A DNA stretch of 64,000 bases from Roseomonas sp. HF4. GTDB lineage: Bacteria; Pseudomonadota; Alphaproteobacteria; Acetobacterales; Acetobacteraceae. Under the pieces are notes generated by a model, which was not told where the DNA came from, did not search any database, and worked only from the letters and a program-made list of their open reading frames with translations. The DNA is taken from NCBI RefSeq assembly GCF_005222755.1, contig NZ_STGD01000007.1, forward strand, positions 62,001-126,000, in the 5' to 3' direction. Position numbers and translations under genes: made by a program. Below, piece by piece: positions 34,957 to 42,709 of the stretch. How positions within the stretch are numbered: the stretch's first letter is position 1; the number at the start of each line of letters is the position of its first letter.

Positions 34957-35927
34957 CGCGCGGTGATGCCGAGCGCGCGGACCATGCCGCCGATCTCGCG
35001 CACGTCCTCGGCCACGAAGGCGTTGAACTCGGCGCGCGTCATCGGGCGCTGGCGGATGCCGTACTGGTCCATCCGTTCGCGCAGCGCCGGCGTTCCCAGC
35101 GCCGCCACCGTCTCGGCGTGCAGGCGGTCCGCAATCTCGGCCGGCAGACCCGTGGGGCCCGAGAGGCCGAGCCAGTTCTCGATCAGCAGCGCTGGCAGGC
35201 CAGCCTCGGCGGTGGTGGGCACGTCGGGCGCCATGGGTTCGCGCGCGCGGGCGGTCACGGCGAAGGCGCGCAGCCGCCCCTCGCGGATGTGGTCCACGTT
35301 CTGCGGCAGCGTGTCGAAGGCGATCGGGATGTTGCCCGCCAGCAGGTCCGCCTGCATGGGGGAGGAGCCGCGATAGGGCACATGCGTCAGCGCCGCGCCG
35401 GCCTGGCGCTCGAACATGGTGCCGGCGATGTGCGCGACGGACCCCGCGCCGGAGGAGCCGAAGCCCGGCGGGCTGGACTGCGCCTTCACCCAGGCGACGA
35501 GGCCCGCGAGGTCTGTCGCCGGCACCAGCGCGCGGTTCGCCACCACCACCAGCGGCGTGGCGCCGAGATAGGCGATGTGCGTGAAGCCCGCGACCGGGTC
35601 GTAGGCCACGTTCGGGTAGGTCGGCGGGCCGGAGGTGATGGGCGCGGTGTTCGACAGCATGAGCGTGTAGCCGTCGGCCGGCTGCTGCGCGACATGCGCG
35701 GCGCCGAGCGTGCCGCCGGCGCCGGGCCGGTTGTCCACCACGACGCGCTGGTTCAGCCGCGCGGTCAGCGCCTCGGCCAGCACGCGGGCGACGATGTCGG
35801 AGGACCCGCCGGGCGGGAAGACGACGACGATGCGGATCGGCCGCGACGGCCAGGCCTGCGCCGCGGCGGTCTGCGCGAATCCCAGGCAGGCGAGTACCGC
35901 GATCAGCGGCAGGATGATGCGGCGCAT
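34953..35927 (-). CDS. Orphan TctC/Bug-family periplasmic receptor
   Basis: A 324-residue exported protein. The signal peptide MRRIILPLIAVLACLGFAQTAAAQ is followed by AWPSRPIRIVVVFPPGGSSD and RVVVDNRPGAGG, the standard Bug opening. The ATG at 35927 is the family-like start. No TctA/TctB permease genes accompany it, as is common for expanded Bug sets, so it may share the permeases at 5018-7050 or act as a sensor. It overlaps the BMP-like gene downstream by 4 nt and follows the JmjC gene by 50 bp. Confidence 0.9.
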   Translation of the reverse strand: MRRIILPLIAVLACLGFAQTAAAQAWPSRPIRIVVVFPPGGSSDIVARVLAEALTARLNQRVVVDNRPGAGGTLGAAHVAQQPADGYTLMLSNTAPITSGPPTYPNVAYDPVAGFTHIAYLGATPLVVVANRALVPATDLAGLVAWVKAQSSPPGFGSSGAGSVAHIAGTMFERQAGAALTHVPYRGSSPMQADLLAGNIPIAFDTLPQNVDHIREGRLRAFAVTARAREPMAPDVPTTAEAGLPALLIENWLGLSGPTGLPAEIADRLHAETVAALGTPALRERMDQYGIRQRPMTRAEFNAFVAEDVREIGGMVRALGITAR

Positions 35928-35977
35928 GGCAGTTCCTCGAAGACGCGGGGCTCCGCTATGCAATCCAGGTGCCGTGG

Positions 35978-37156
35978 TCAGGCGGGCTCGAGCAGCCCGG
36001 CCTTGGCCAGCCGCCGGCAGAATTCCAGCGCGCCGTCGCCGAGCGCCTCCGGCGCCGCGCCGTCCTCCAGCGCCTGCACCCAGGCGATTTCCCGGTCGCC
36101 GAGGTCCTCCTCCCCGCCATACCAGCGCAGCTGGGCGCCGCCTTCGGGCAGCGGCAGCAGGACATGGTGCATCGCCTCGGACAGCCGCAGCCGGTCGGCG
36201 GCGCCGGGCGGCGGCGTATGGAGCGCGCGGCCGGGCATCGGCATGCGGAAGCGGACCAGGCGGTCGAGCGCCGCCATCGCCAGCCGGTCCGCCACGTCCG
36301 GCCGCGCCAGCGCGCCGAGCGCCGCCGCCAGCCGCCCGCGCACCGCGTCGATGCCGTCAGGGTCGGCCAGGCGCCAGGTCGGCAGCGCCGCGCGCAACGC
36401 GGGTTCCTCGGCCTCAAGCGTGGCGAGCAGGTCGCGCAGCATCTCGCCCATGCCGGGCTCCATGAAGCCCACGGTGATGTGCAGCGACGGTTCGGCGCCG
36501 GCCTGCACCATCGCCTCGTGCATCACGCCGCGCGGCAGATAGAGGCTGTCGCCGGGGGACAGCACCAGGTCGTGCGGCTCGCCCTCGGGCGATGCCTTGC
36601 CGTGCCAGGGCGTGTGGCGGGTCGGCGCGGCGTAGGGGATGGCGTCCCACACCCGCCACGCCTTGCTGCCCGAGACCTGCAGCACCAGCACGTCGTGCGT
36701 GTCGAAATGGACGCGGAAGCCCTGCGCGCCGGGCGGCGTCAGGTAGATGTTGGCCTGCACGCCGTGCAGGAAGGCCTTCTCGAGCCCGCGGCAGAAGCGC
36801 GCCAGCGGCGGGTGGATCTCCTGGAACTGGGAGACGACGAGGCTCGCCCCCGCATCGTGGCGGGCCAGCAGGCGCGGCAGGTCGACGCGCTCGGAGTCGG
36901 GTTCCAGGAAGTCGTCCTGCGGCACCGCGGCGCTGCCCGTGCGTGCGCCGTCGGCCATCGACACGCGCGGCGCGCGTGCCGCATCGGTGCGCAGGAAGGC
37001 GTCGAGGTCGGCCACCGAGAGCAGGTGCGCGTAGCGGCCCGGATCGTTGCCGGGGAAGGCGCGCCAGGCGGTGCCCTCGCGCAGCGCCATGCCGTCCTCG
37101 AGGGACATCGAGCCGAAGGCGAGCGCCCAGGCTTCCTGCGCGAGCGTGGCTGTCAT
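35978..37156 (-). CDS. JmjC/ROX-type 2-oxoglutarate Fe(II) oxygenase
   Basis: A 392-residue protein related to ribosomal oxygenases (YcfD/MINA/NO66 type). The iron ligands are His150 and Asp152 (VHFDTHD) and most likely His213 (YLPRGVMHEA); Lys165 (GSKAWRVW) is the probable 2-oxoglutarate contact and SLHITVG lies near 224. A helical dimerisation region and a winged-helix-like tail follow, as in ROX proteins. Relatives hydroxylate Arg or His side chains on proteins. It begins 17 nt after the stop of a repeat-protein gene on the same strand, so that protein is an obvious candidate substrate. Confidence 0.85.
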   Translation of the reverse strand: MTATLAQEAWALAFGSMSLEDGMALREGTAWRAFPGNDPGRYAHLLSVADLDAFLRTDAARAPRVSMADGARTGSAAVPQDDFLEPDSERVDLPRLLARHDAGASLVVSQFQEIHPPLARFCRGLEKAFLHGVQANIYLTPPGAQGFRVHFDTHDVLVLQVSGSKAWRVWDAIPYAAPTRHTPWHGKASPEGEPHDLVLSPGDSLYLPRGVMHEAMVQAGAEPSLHITVGFMEPGMGEMLRDLLATLEAEEPALRAALPTWRLADPDGIDAVRGRLAAALGALARPDVADRLAMAALDRLVRFRMPMPGRALHTPPPGAADRLRLSEAMHHVLLPLPEGGAQLRWYGGEEDLGDREIAWVQALEDGAAPEALGDGALEFCRRLAKAGLLEPA

Positions 37157-37173
37157 CGCGGGTCCGGGGCTGC

Positions 37174-37680
37174 TCAGCGCCAGCCGCGTCCGCGGCCCGC
37201 CGCGTCGCTCGGGTCGCTGTCGGTGACATTGCGCGGGCGGTAGCCGCCGCCGCGGCCGTAGCCCGCCGGGTCGTTCGGGTCGCCGTCGTTGAGCCCGGTG
37301 CGCTGGCGACCGCGATTGCCGCCGCGCCCATAGCCCGAGGGGTCGTTCGGGTCGCCGTCGTTGATGCCGGTATAGGCCCGGCCGCGATTGCCGCCGCGGC
37401 CATAGCCGGCCGGGTCGTTCGGGTCGCCGTCGTTGATGCCGGTGCGCGGCCGCCCGCGATATCCGCCACGGCCATAGCCCGGCGCATCGCTGGGGTCGGA
37501 ATCGGACAGGCCGGTGCGGTACTGCACCGGGGTCGGCTCGATCGCCGCGGCGGGCGCCGCCGTCGTGGCGGCGGCCGCGCCGACCGCGAGGTTGAGGATG
37601 AGCAGCCGCCGCCCGAGCGCGGGCCGCGTCTCGCTGGCTGGCGTGGTGGCGTCGGCGGCGTCCCGCGTCGTGTCGGTCAT
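37174..37680 (-). CDS. Exported 24-residue tandem-repeat protein rich in Asp, Gly and Arg
   Basis: A 168-residue protein. Residues 1-21 are polar; 22-46 form a hydrophobic stretch behind an RR pair (GRRLLILNLAVG then an Ala-rich end), a possible Tat/Sec signal or membrane anchor. Residues 56-168 are 4.7 tandem repeats of 24 residues with the consensus TGINDGDPNDPAGYGRGGNR then GRxR. The ATG at 37680 has GGAGGAGA 10 nt upstream; the frame stays open to 37740 without support. No known family is recognised. The next gene, 17 nt downstream, is a JmjC oxygenase, suggesting post-translational hydroxylation. The acidic DGDPND motif might also bind calcium. Confidence 0.78.
   Translation of the reverse strand: MTDTTRDAADATTPASETRPALGRRLLILNLAVGAAAATTAAPAAAIEPTPVQYRTGLSDSDPSDAPGYGRGGYRGRPRTGINDGDPNDPAGYGRGGNRGRAYTGINDGDPNDPSGYGRGGNRGRQRTGLNDGDPNDPAGYGRGGGYRPRNVTDSDPSDAAGRGRGWR
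37177..37515 (-). repeat. 72-bp tandem repeat inside the repeat-protein gene (4.7 copies)
   Basis: Copies read on the minus strand at 37515-37444, 37443-37372, 37371-37300, 37299-37231 (69 bp) and a partial copy at 37230-37177. The two middle copies are nearly identical at the DNA level, while the outer copies have diverged (SDSDPSD in place of NDGDPND). This pattern points to duplication from the centre and possible copy-number change between strains. Confidence 0.85.
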
Positions 37681-37899
37681 GGCCTGTGCGTCTCCTCCGT
37701 CCTGCGACGTCGTTGCGAGCCGCGACGATCTTCGGCCCATGGGCGCATGATCGGCAAGTGCGGGTTCACGAAGGGCGAACGCGGCGTGCGCCGCCTCACG
37801 TCGTGGCCCGCGCCGCGACGTGGCGCTCGCGCCGCCGCGCGCGGCGTGCTTTCAGTTCACGGCGGCCGGCGCGGGCCGCGGCAGGGGAGCCGACGTGAC
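37681..37899. promoter_or_regulatory. Divergent control region between the repeat-protein operon and phzF
   Basis: A 219-bp spacer without a credible gene. It should hold the promoters for both directions. The minus strand shows the GGAGGAGA ribosome site of the repeat protein near 37690. CACGTCG (37797-37803) and CGACGTG (37816-37822) form a 7-bp inverted repeat, the only clear symmetry; no confident sigma-70 boxes are seen. Confidence 0.4.
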
Positions 37900-38790
37900 A
37901 TGCGGGCATTCCGCTTCGTGACCGTGGACGTGTTCACCGAACGTCGCTTCGGCGGCAATCCGCTTGCGGTCTTCCCCGATGCGCGCGGCCTGAGCGGCGT
38001 CGAGATGCAGGCGCTCGCGGCCGAGTTCAACCTGAGCGAGACGACCTTCGTCCTGCCGCCCGACGGCCCGCACAACAGCGCGCGCGTCCGCATCTTCAAC
38101 CGCACGGAGGAGATGCCCTTCGCGGGCCACCCCAATGTCGGCACCGCCTTCGTGCTCGGCCGGGAGGACGAGGAAGCGCCGCGTGCCTACCGCTTCGAGG
38201 AACCCGCCGGCCTCGTGGAGGTGACGCTGGAACGCGACGCGGGCGGGCGGGTGGTCGGCGCCGATGTCGCGGCGCCGCAGCCGCTCTCGCTCGGGGTCCC
38301 GGTCGCGGCCGCGACCGTCGCCGCCTGCGCCGGCCTGCCCGAGGCCGCGGTGCTGCAGGGCGTGCATCCGCCGCGGGAGGCTTCGGTCGGCAACCCCTTC
38401 GTGATCGCCGAGGTGGCGCCCGAGGCGCTGTCGCAGGCCGCCCCGGACCTCGCCGCCTTCCAGCGCGCGAGGGCTGAGCACCCCGGGATGGGCGGCCGCT
38501 TCGCGCTCTACCTCCATGCCAGGGGGGAGGGCGCGATGCTGCGCGCGCGCATGTTCGCGCCGCTGTCCGGCACATGGGAGGACGCGGCGACCGGCAGCGC
38601 GGCCTCCACGCTCGCCGCGCTGCTGCTCTCGGCCGGCGGCGGGGCGGAGGGGCGCTGGCAGGTCAGCCAGGGGGTCGAGATGGGGCGGGCGAGCGTGCTC
38701 GCGATTTCCGCCCGGCGGCTGGCGGACGGCATCCGCGCCACCGTGGGCGGGCGCTGCGTGCCGGTGCTGCGGGGGGAGGCGGTGCTGTAG
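37900..38790 (+). CDS. PhzF-family isomerase
   Basis: A 296-residue protein with the two-domain PhzF/diaminopimelate-epimerase-like fold. The N-terminus FVTVDVFTERRFGGNPLAVF, the Glu motif SETTFV near residue 46, MPFAGHPNVG near 71 and DAATGSAAS near 229 are all standard. PhzF isomerises a dihydro-hydroxyanthranilate in phenazine synthesis, but most homologues belong to unknown pathways, and no phz genes are here. The ATG at 37900 follows GGGGAG; earlier in-frame codons lie in the divergent region. Confidence 0.9.
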   Translation: MRAFRFVTVDVFTERRFGGNPLAVFPDARGLSGVEMQALAAEFNLSETTFVLPPDGPHNSARVRIFNRTEEMPFAGHPNVGTAFVLGREDEEAPRAYRFEEPAGLVEVTLERDAGGRVVGADVAAPQPLSLGVPVAAATVAACAGLPEAAVLQGVHPPREASVGNPFVIAEVAPEALSQAAPDLAAFQRARAEHPGMGGRFALYLHARGEGAMLRARMFAPLSGTWEDAATGSAASTLAALLLSAGGGAEGRWQVSQGVEMGRASVLAISARRLADGIRATVGGRCVPVLRGEAVL

Positions 38791-38857
38791 CCATCGCGGC
38801 GCGCGGCCGCCGGTGTCGTTAACCGCGGCGCCATGCCGGTGGCGCCATGCTTCGGGC

Positions 38858-40195
38858 ATGCTGCCCGACTTCGCCGCCACCGCCGCCGCCCTCGACCTCC
38901 TCCCGCGGGAGGCGGTGCACGGCACTGTCACGGGCCTCGGTGGCCTGTCCGTCACGCTGGAGGGGTTCGGACCCCTCGCCGCGATCGGCGACCGGCTGCG
39001 GCTCGAGCCGCCGGGCGCCGCGCCGGTCCTGGCCGAGATCGCCGCCTTTCGCGACGGCCGGGCGGAGGCGATCGCCCTCGGCCCGCTGGCGGGGCTCTCG
39101 GCCGGGGCGCGGGCGGTGCTGCTGCCGCGCCCGGCGCTGGCGGTCTCCGACGCCTGGCTCGGCCGCGTGCTCGACCCGATGGGCGCGCCGATGGATGGCG
39201 GCCCGCCGCCCGCCCCGGGCGCCCGGCCGCGCGCCACGCATGCCCCGGCCCCGGCCGCGGGCAGCCGGGCCAGGCTCGGCCCGCGCCTCGCGCTCGGCGT
39301 GCGCGCGCTCGACCTCTTTGCCCCGGTGCGGCAGGGGCAGCGGCTCGGGCTTTTCGCCGCCTCGGGCGTCGGCAAGTCCACGCTGCTGGCGATGCTCGCC
39401 GGCGGCGTGGCGGCCGATGTCATCGTCTTCGCGCTGGTGGGCGAACGCGGGCGGGAACTGCGCGAATTCATCGAGGATGACCTCGGCCCCGCGGGGCTGG
39501 CGCGCTCGGTCGTGATCTGCGCGACCTCGGATGCCGCCGCGCCGGTGCGGCGGGAAGCGGCCTATGCCGCGATGACGGTGGCCGAACACTTCCGCGACCA
39601 GGGCCGGCAGGTGCTGCTGCTGGTGGACAGCGTGACGCGCTTCGCCCTCGCGCTGCGGGAGATCGGCCTCGCCGTGCGCGAGCCGCCGGCGACGCGCGGC
39701 TTCCCGCCCTCGGTCTTCACCGAATTGCCGCGGCTGCTGGAACGCGCGGGGCCCGGCCCGGACGGCTGCGCGGGCAGCGTGACCGGGCTGTTCACCGTGC
39801 TGGTGGAGGGCGACGAGCACGACGAGCCGGTGGCGGACGCCGTGCGCGGCATCCTCGACGGCCATGTCGTGCTCGACCGCCGCATCGCCGAGGGCGGGCG
39901 CTACCCGCCGGTCGACGTGCTGCGCTCCCTCAGCCGCACCGCGCCCGCCGTGCTCGACCCGCATGAACGCCCCCTGGTGGCCGAGGCGCGCCGGCTGCTC
40001 GCGACCTATGCCGAGGTGAAGGACCTGGTGCGCCTCGGCGCCTACCGGCCCGGCCATGATGCGGAGGCGGACGCCGCCGTGCGCGCCGCCCCCGTGATCG
40101 AGCAGGTGCTGGCGCAGGCGAAGGGGGAGGCGAGCGACCCGGACCAGGCCTTCGCGGCGCTCGCGGCGGCGCTGCCCGCGCGCGACGCGGACTGA
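38858..40195 (+). CDS. fliI: Flagellum-specific ATP synthase FliI (type III export ATPase), orphan
   Basis: A 445-residue F1-like ATPase, the usual FliI length. Walker A is FAASGVGKSTLL near residue 168, followed by ALVGERGRELREF near 193, Walker B VLLLVDSVTRFA near 251, and the FliI-type GFPPSVFTELPRLLERAG near 283 and GRYPPVDVLRSLSR near 346. It drives export of flagellar subunits at the cytoplasmic membrane. None of fliH, fliJ, fliF or other flagellar genes is adjacent; PhzF and an HMG-CoA-lyase-like gene flank it. A non-flagellar type III ATPase is less likely given the sequence. Confidence 0.88.
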   Translation: MLPDFAATAAALDLLPREAVHGTVTGLGGLSVTLEGFGPLAAIGDRLRLEPPGAAPVLAEIAAFRDGRAEAIALGPLAGLSAGARAVLLPRPALAVSDAWLGRVLDPMGAPMDGGPPPAPGARPRATHAPAPAAGSRARLGPRLALGVRALDLFAPVRQGQRLGLFAASGVGKSTLLAMLAGGVAADVIVFALVGERGRELREFIEDDLGPAGLARSVVICATSDAAAPVRREAAYAAMTVAEHFRDQGRQVLLLVDSVTRFALALREIGLAVREPPATRGFPPSVFTELPRLLERAGPGPDGCAGSVTGLFTVLVEGDEHDEPVADAVRGILDGHVVLDRRIAEGGRYPPVDVLRSLSRTAPAVLDPHERPLVAEARRLLATYAEVKDLVRLGAYRPGHDAEADAAVRAAPVIEQVLAQAKGEASDPDQAFAALAAALPARDAD

Positions 40196-40246
40196 CAGCC
40201 GCGCCGGCGCCGGGCGGAGCGTTGCCGGAACCCGAGCCGCGGAACC

Positions 40247-40370
40247 AGCGCGTTTTTCGTATGAGCGGCATCGGCCCGCACCGCCGCCCGGCCACCCATC
40301 CAGGATACCGTCATTGGGTTGCCGGGTCGGGGTGCGGGCCGGTGCCGATACCGCCGGAGCGGAAAACGCT
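40247..40370. repeat. Large imperfect inverted repeat (cruciform) between fliI and the lyase gene
   Basis: CGGCATCGGCCCGCACC (40266-40282) is repeated inverted at 40331-40347 with one mismatch. The outer flanks also pair: AGCGCGTTTTTC (40247-40258) with GGAAAACGCT (40361-40370). The minus strand therefore reads AGAGCGTTTTCC at the edge, which recalls, from memory, palindromic intergenic repeats common in alphaproteobacteria. It may end the fliI transcript. It leaves only about 33 bp before the lyase ATG. Confidence 0.65.
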
Positions 40371-40403
40371 CTAAACCCATCCGCCAGCACCGCGGAGATT
40401 CCC

Positions 40404-41306
40404 ATGCCCGAGACCGCCATCATCAGCGAGGTCGCGCCCCGCGACGGCATCCAGTCCATCACCGGCGCGCCGGTCTCGACCGAGGCGAAGATCGCCCTGA
40501 TCCGTGCCTGCTACGACGCCGGGCTGCGGCGCATGGAGGTCGGCTCCTTCGTCTCGCCCAAGGCCATTCCGCAGATGGCCGGGACCGAGGCGGTGCTGGC
40601 CGCGTGCAAGCAGATGCCGGGCCTCGAATCCACGGTGCTGGTGCCGAACCGGCGCGGCTTCGAGACCGCCATCGCGCATGGCGCCGACCGCCTCGGCTTC
40701 TTCATGTCGGCGACGGCCGGGCACAACAAGGCGAACCTGAACCGCACGCGGGAGGAAAGCTTCGCCGAACTGGCCGCGCTGGTGCGCGACACGCCGGCCG
40801 GCACGCTGATCCGCTTCAACCTGTCCTGCGTCTTCCACTGCCCCTTCGACGGCGTGGTGCCGGAGGCCGAGGCGCTCGACTGGGTGGAGCGCATCGTGGC
40901 GCTGAACCCGGAGATGGAGATCGCGCTCGCCGACACCACCGGCAACGCCAGCCCCGACCAGGTGAACCGCGTCTTCCGCCACGCGATAGGTGCCTGGGGC
41001 CATCGTTTCGCCTTCCACGGCCACGACACCTACGGCATGGGCGTGGCGAATGTTGCCGCCGCCTGGGACGCCGGCTGCCGCGTCTTCGACAGCGCCGCCG
41101 GCGGCATCGGCGGCTGCCCCTTCGCGCCCGGCGCGACGGGCAACGTGGCGACCGAGGACCTGGCCTGGATGTTCCGCCGCATGGGGGTCGCGACCGGCAT
41201 CGACTGGAACCGCCTGCTCGTGGCCGCCGACATGGCCGCCGCCATCCCCGGCGCGGTGCCAGGCGGGCGGATGCGCGCCGTGCCGGCGGCGCGGCAGGCC
41301 GCGTGA
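40404..41306 (+). CDS. Hydroxymethylglutaryl-CoA lyase-family protein
   Basis: A 300-residue TIM-barrel lyase. The metal/substrate motif APRDGIQS is at residues 11-18, the metal His pair lies in FHGHDTYGMG near 206, and the catalytic Cys sits in GGIGGCPFAPGATGN near 235, the HMG-CoA-lyase signature loop. It splits HMG-CoA or a related 3-hydroxy-3-methyl acyl-CoA to acetoacetate or a keto acid plus acetyl-CoA in leucine-type catabolism. The ATG at 40404 was chosen after the cruciform. No leucine-degradation partners are adjacent. Confidence 0.9.
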   Translation: MPETAIISEVAPRDGIQSITGAPVSTEAKIALIRACYDAGLRRMEVGSFVSPKAIPQMAGTEAVLAACKQMPGLESTVLVPNRRGFETAIAHGADRLGFFMSATAGHNKANLNRTREESFAELAALVRDTPAGTLIRFNLSCVFHCPFDGVVPEAEALDWVERIVALNPEMEIALADTTGNASPDQVNRVFRHAIGAWGHRFAFHGHDTYGMGVANVAAAWDAGCRVFDSAAGGIGGCPFAPGATGNVATEDLAWMFRRMGVATGIDWNRLLVAADMAAAIPGAVPGGRMRAVPAARQAA

Positions 41307-41359
41307 GGGCCGCCGCACCCTTCCCCGGGCGGCGCCTCGACCCAATCTGCCCTGTCACG

Positions 41360-42259
41360 ATGCGCTTCGCCCTGCCGTTCCTCCTGCTCCTGCTCCCTGC
41401 CTGTGCCGAGGAGGTCGAGCCGCCCGTGGCCGCCCCGGCGGCGGTGCCGGACGGCACCCTCGTGACGGATTACGGCGGCGGCCCCGCGCCGGTCGCGCGC
41501 TACCTGCGCCTGCCGGACGGCCGGGCCGTGCGCGTGGAGGACGCCCCGGCCCCGCCGGCCGAGCCCGCCGACCCCGTCGCCCGCGGCCCCGAGGTGGAGG
41601 AGGCCGCGCCCCCGCCGGCCGCCCGCCGCCGCGGCGGCCGCGCCATCGGCACCGGGACCGCCTTCGCCGTCACGCAGGCAGGTTTGGCCGTCACGAATGC
41701 CCATGTCGTTTCCGGCTGTTCGCAGGTGGTGGACGAGCAGGGACGCGCGGTTCGCGTCGTCGCCGCCGACCGCGTGCGCGACCTCGCGCTGATCGACACC
41801 GGCCGGCCCTTCGCCTCCGTGGTGCGGTTCCGGCCCCAGGCGGCGGTGGACCTGGGGGAGACGGTGCTGGTGTTCGGCTACCCCTACGGCCAGGCGCTCG
41901 GCACCGGGCTCAACGTGACCAACGGCATCGTGACCGGGCTGGCGGGGCCGGGCGGCGATTCGTCCCGCTTCCAGATGAACGCCGCCGTGCAGCCCGGCAA
42001 TTCGGGTGGGCCGGCGGTGGACGATGCGGGGCAGTTGCTCGGCGTCGCGGTCGGGCGGCTGAACGACATTGCCGTGCTGCGCGCGACCGGCAGCCTGCCG
42101 CAGGGCATCAACTTCGCCATCCGGGCGGCGGAGGTCGAGCGCTTCCTGGCCGCGCAGGGCGTGGCGCCGGCCCGCGGCCGCACCGGGGCGGGAACGGGCG
42201 CGCGGGCTGTCTCGGCGGCGGTGGCGCCGGCGGTGTTCCAGATCCTCTGCCGGGGCTGA
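41360..42259 (+). CDS. Trypsin-like serine protease, probable lipoprotein
   Basis: A 299-residue exported protein. The N-terminus MRFALPFLLLLLPAC carries a lipobox (LPAC), so it is probably lipid-anchored. A Pro/Ala/Glu-rich linker runs to about residue 90. The S1/DegP-type protease domain shows His115 (NAHVV), Asp141 (RDLALID) and Ser215 (GNSGGP). No PDZ domain is present, unlike DegP. A periplasmic quality-control or processing role is likely. The ATG at 41360 starts 53 bp after the lyase stop. Confidence 0.87.
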   Translation: MRFALPFLLLLLPACAEEVEPPVAAPAAVPDGTLVTDYGGGPAPVARYLRLPDGRAVRVEDAPAPPAEPADPVARGPEVEEAAPPPAARRRGGRAIGTGTAFAVTQAGLAVTNAHVVSGCSQVVDEQGRAVRVVAADRVRDLALIDTGRPFASVVRFRPQAAVDLGETVLVFGYPYGQALGTGLNVTNGIVTGLAGPGGDSSRFQMNAAVQPGNSGGPAVDDAGQLLGVAVGRLNDIAVLRATGSLPQGINFAIRAAEVERFLAAQGVAPARGRTGAGTGARAVSAAVAPAVFQILCRG

Positions 42260-42514
42260 CGCCCAGCGGACGAAGTTCAGACCTGCGGCCCCAAGAGCCG
42301 AGTGCCCGGACGGGTGCCGCGACCTGTGCCGCGCAGCCAGGCCGCGTGGATGCGCGGCGCGTCGTGCCGAAGGCGTGCCTTGGGCACGACGCGTTCGACG
42401 GGGACGAATGTGGCACCCTCGTCCGCCCGGTATGCCGCGCGCCATGCCGCCGCCACGGACGCGGCCCTATTCCGGCGCTTTCCAAGGCCATGCTTCCCGT
42501 CGTTGGAAGCCCGG
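42260..42514. other. Intergenic stretch without recognised content
   Basis: 255 bp between the protease gene and the small ORF. The three frames that stay open here have Arg/Pro-rich translations typical of GC-rich noise. No convincing promoter, terminator or hairpin was seen. Confidence 0.4.
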
Positions 42515-42709
42515 ATGGCGCAGATGACGGATCACGAAGCCGAACCGCGGATGGCCGAACTGGATCGGCTGCTGAACGACCCCGGCGTGCGGCTCGACCC
42601 GCATCGGGTCTGGGCGCTGCTGGCGGAACTCCGCCTGCTGGTCCATGCCGCCGCGGCGGCCCAGGTCAGCGCGGCTGGAAGCCTGCCGGCGTCAGGGCGA
42701 AGCGCCTGA
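42515..42709 (+). CDS. Small hypothetical protein
   Basis: A possible 64-residue protein, from ATG 42515 with GGAAG seven bases upstream; a second in-frame ATG lies at 42524. The translation contains an ordinary helical stretch, MAELDRLLNDPGVRLDP then WALLAELRLLVHAA, with balanced charge, unlike the noise frames around it. Its last 44 bp overlap the convergent secreted-protein gene. No family is recognised; it may be a small helical regulator or a non-gene. Confidence 0.45.
   Translation: MAQMTDHEAEPRMAELDRLLNDPGVRLDPHRVWALLAELRLLVHAAAAAQVSAAGSLPASGRSA

Noticed and set aside
37177-37515. A CRISPR-like array
   Set aside because: The 72-bp units are contiguous without spacers and keep one reading frame, so they are coding tandem repeats.
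42302-42514. N-terminal extension of the small ORF at 42515
   Set aside because: The added 71 residues are Arg/Ser/Ala-rich noise without a ribosome site.
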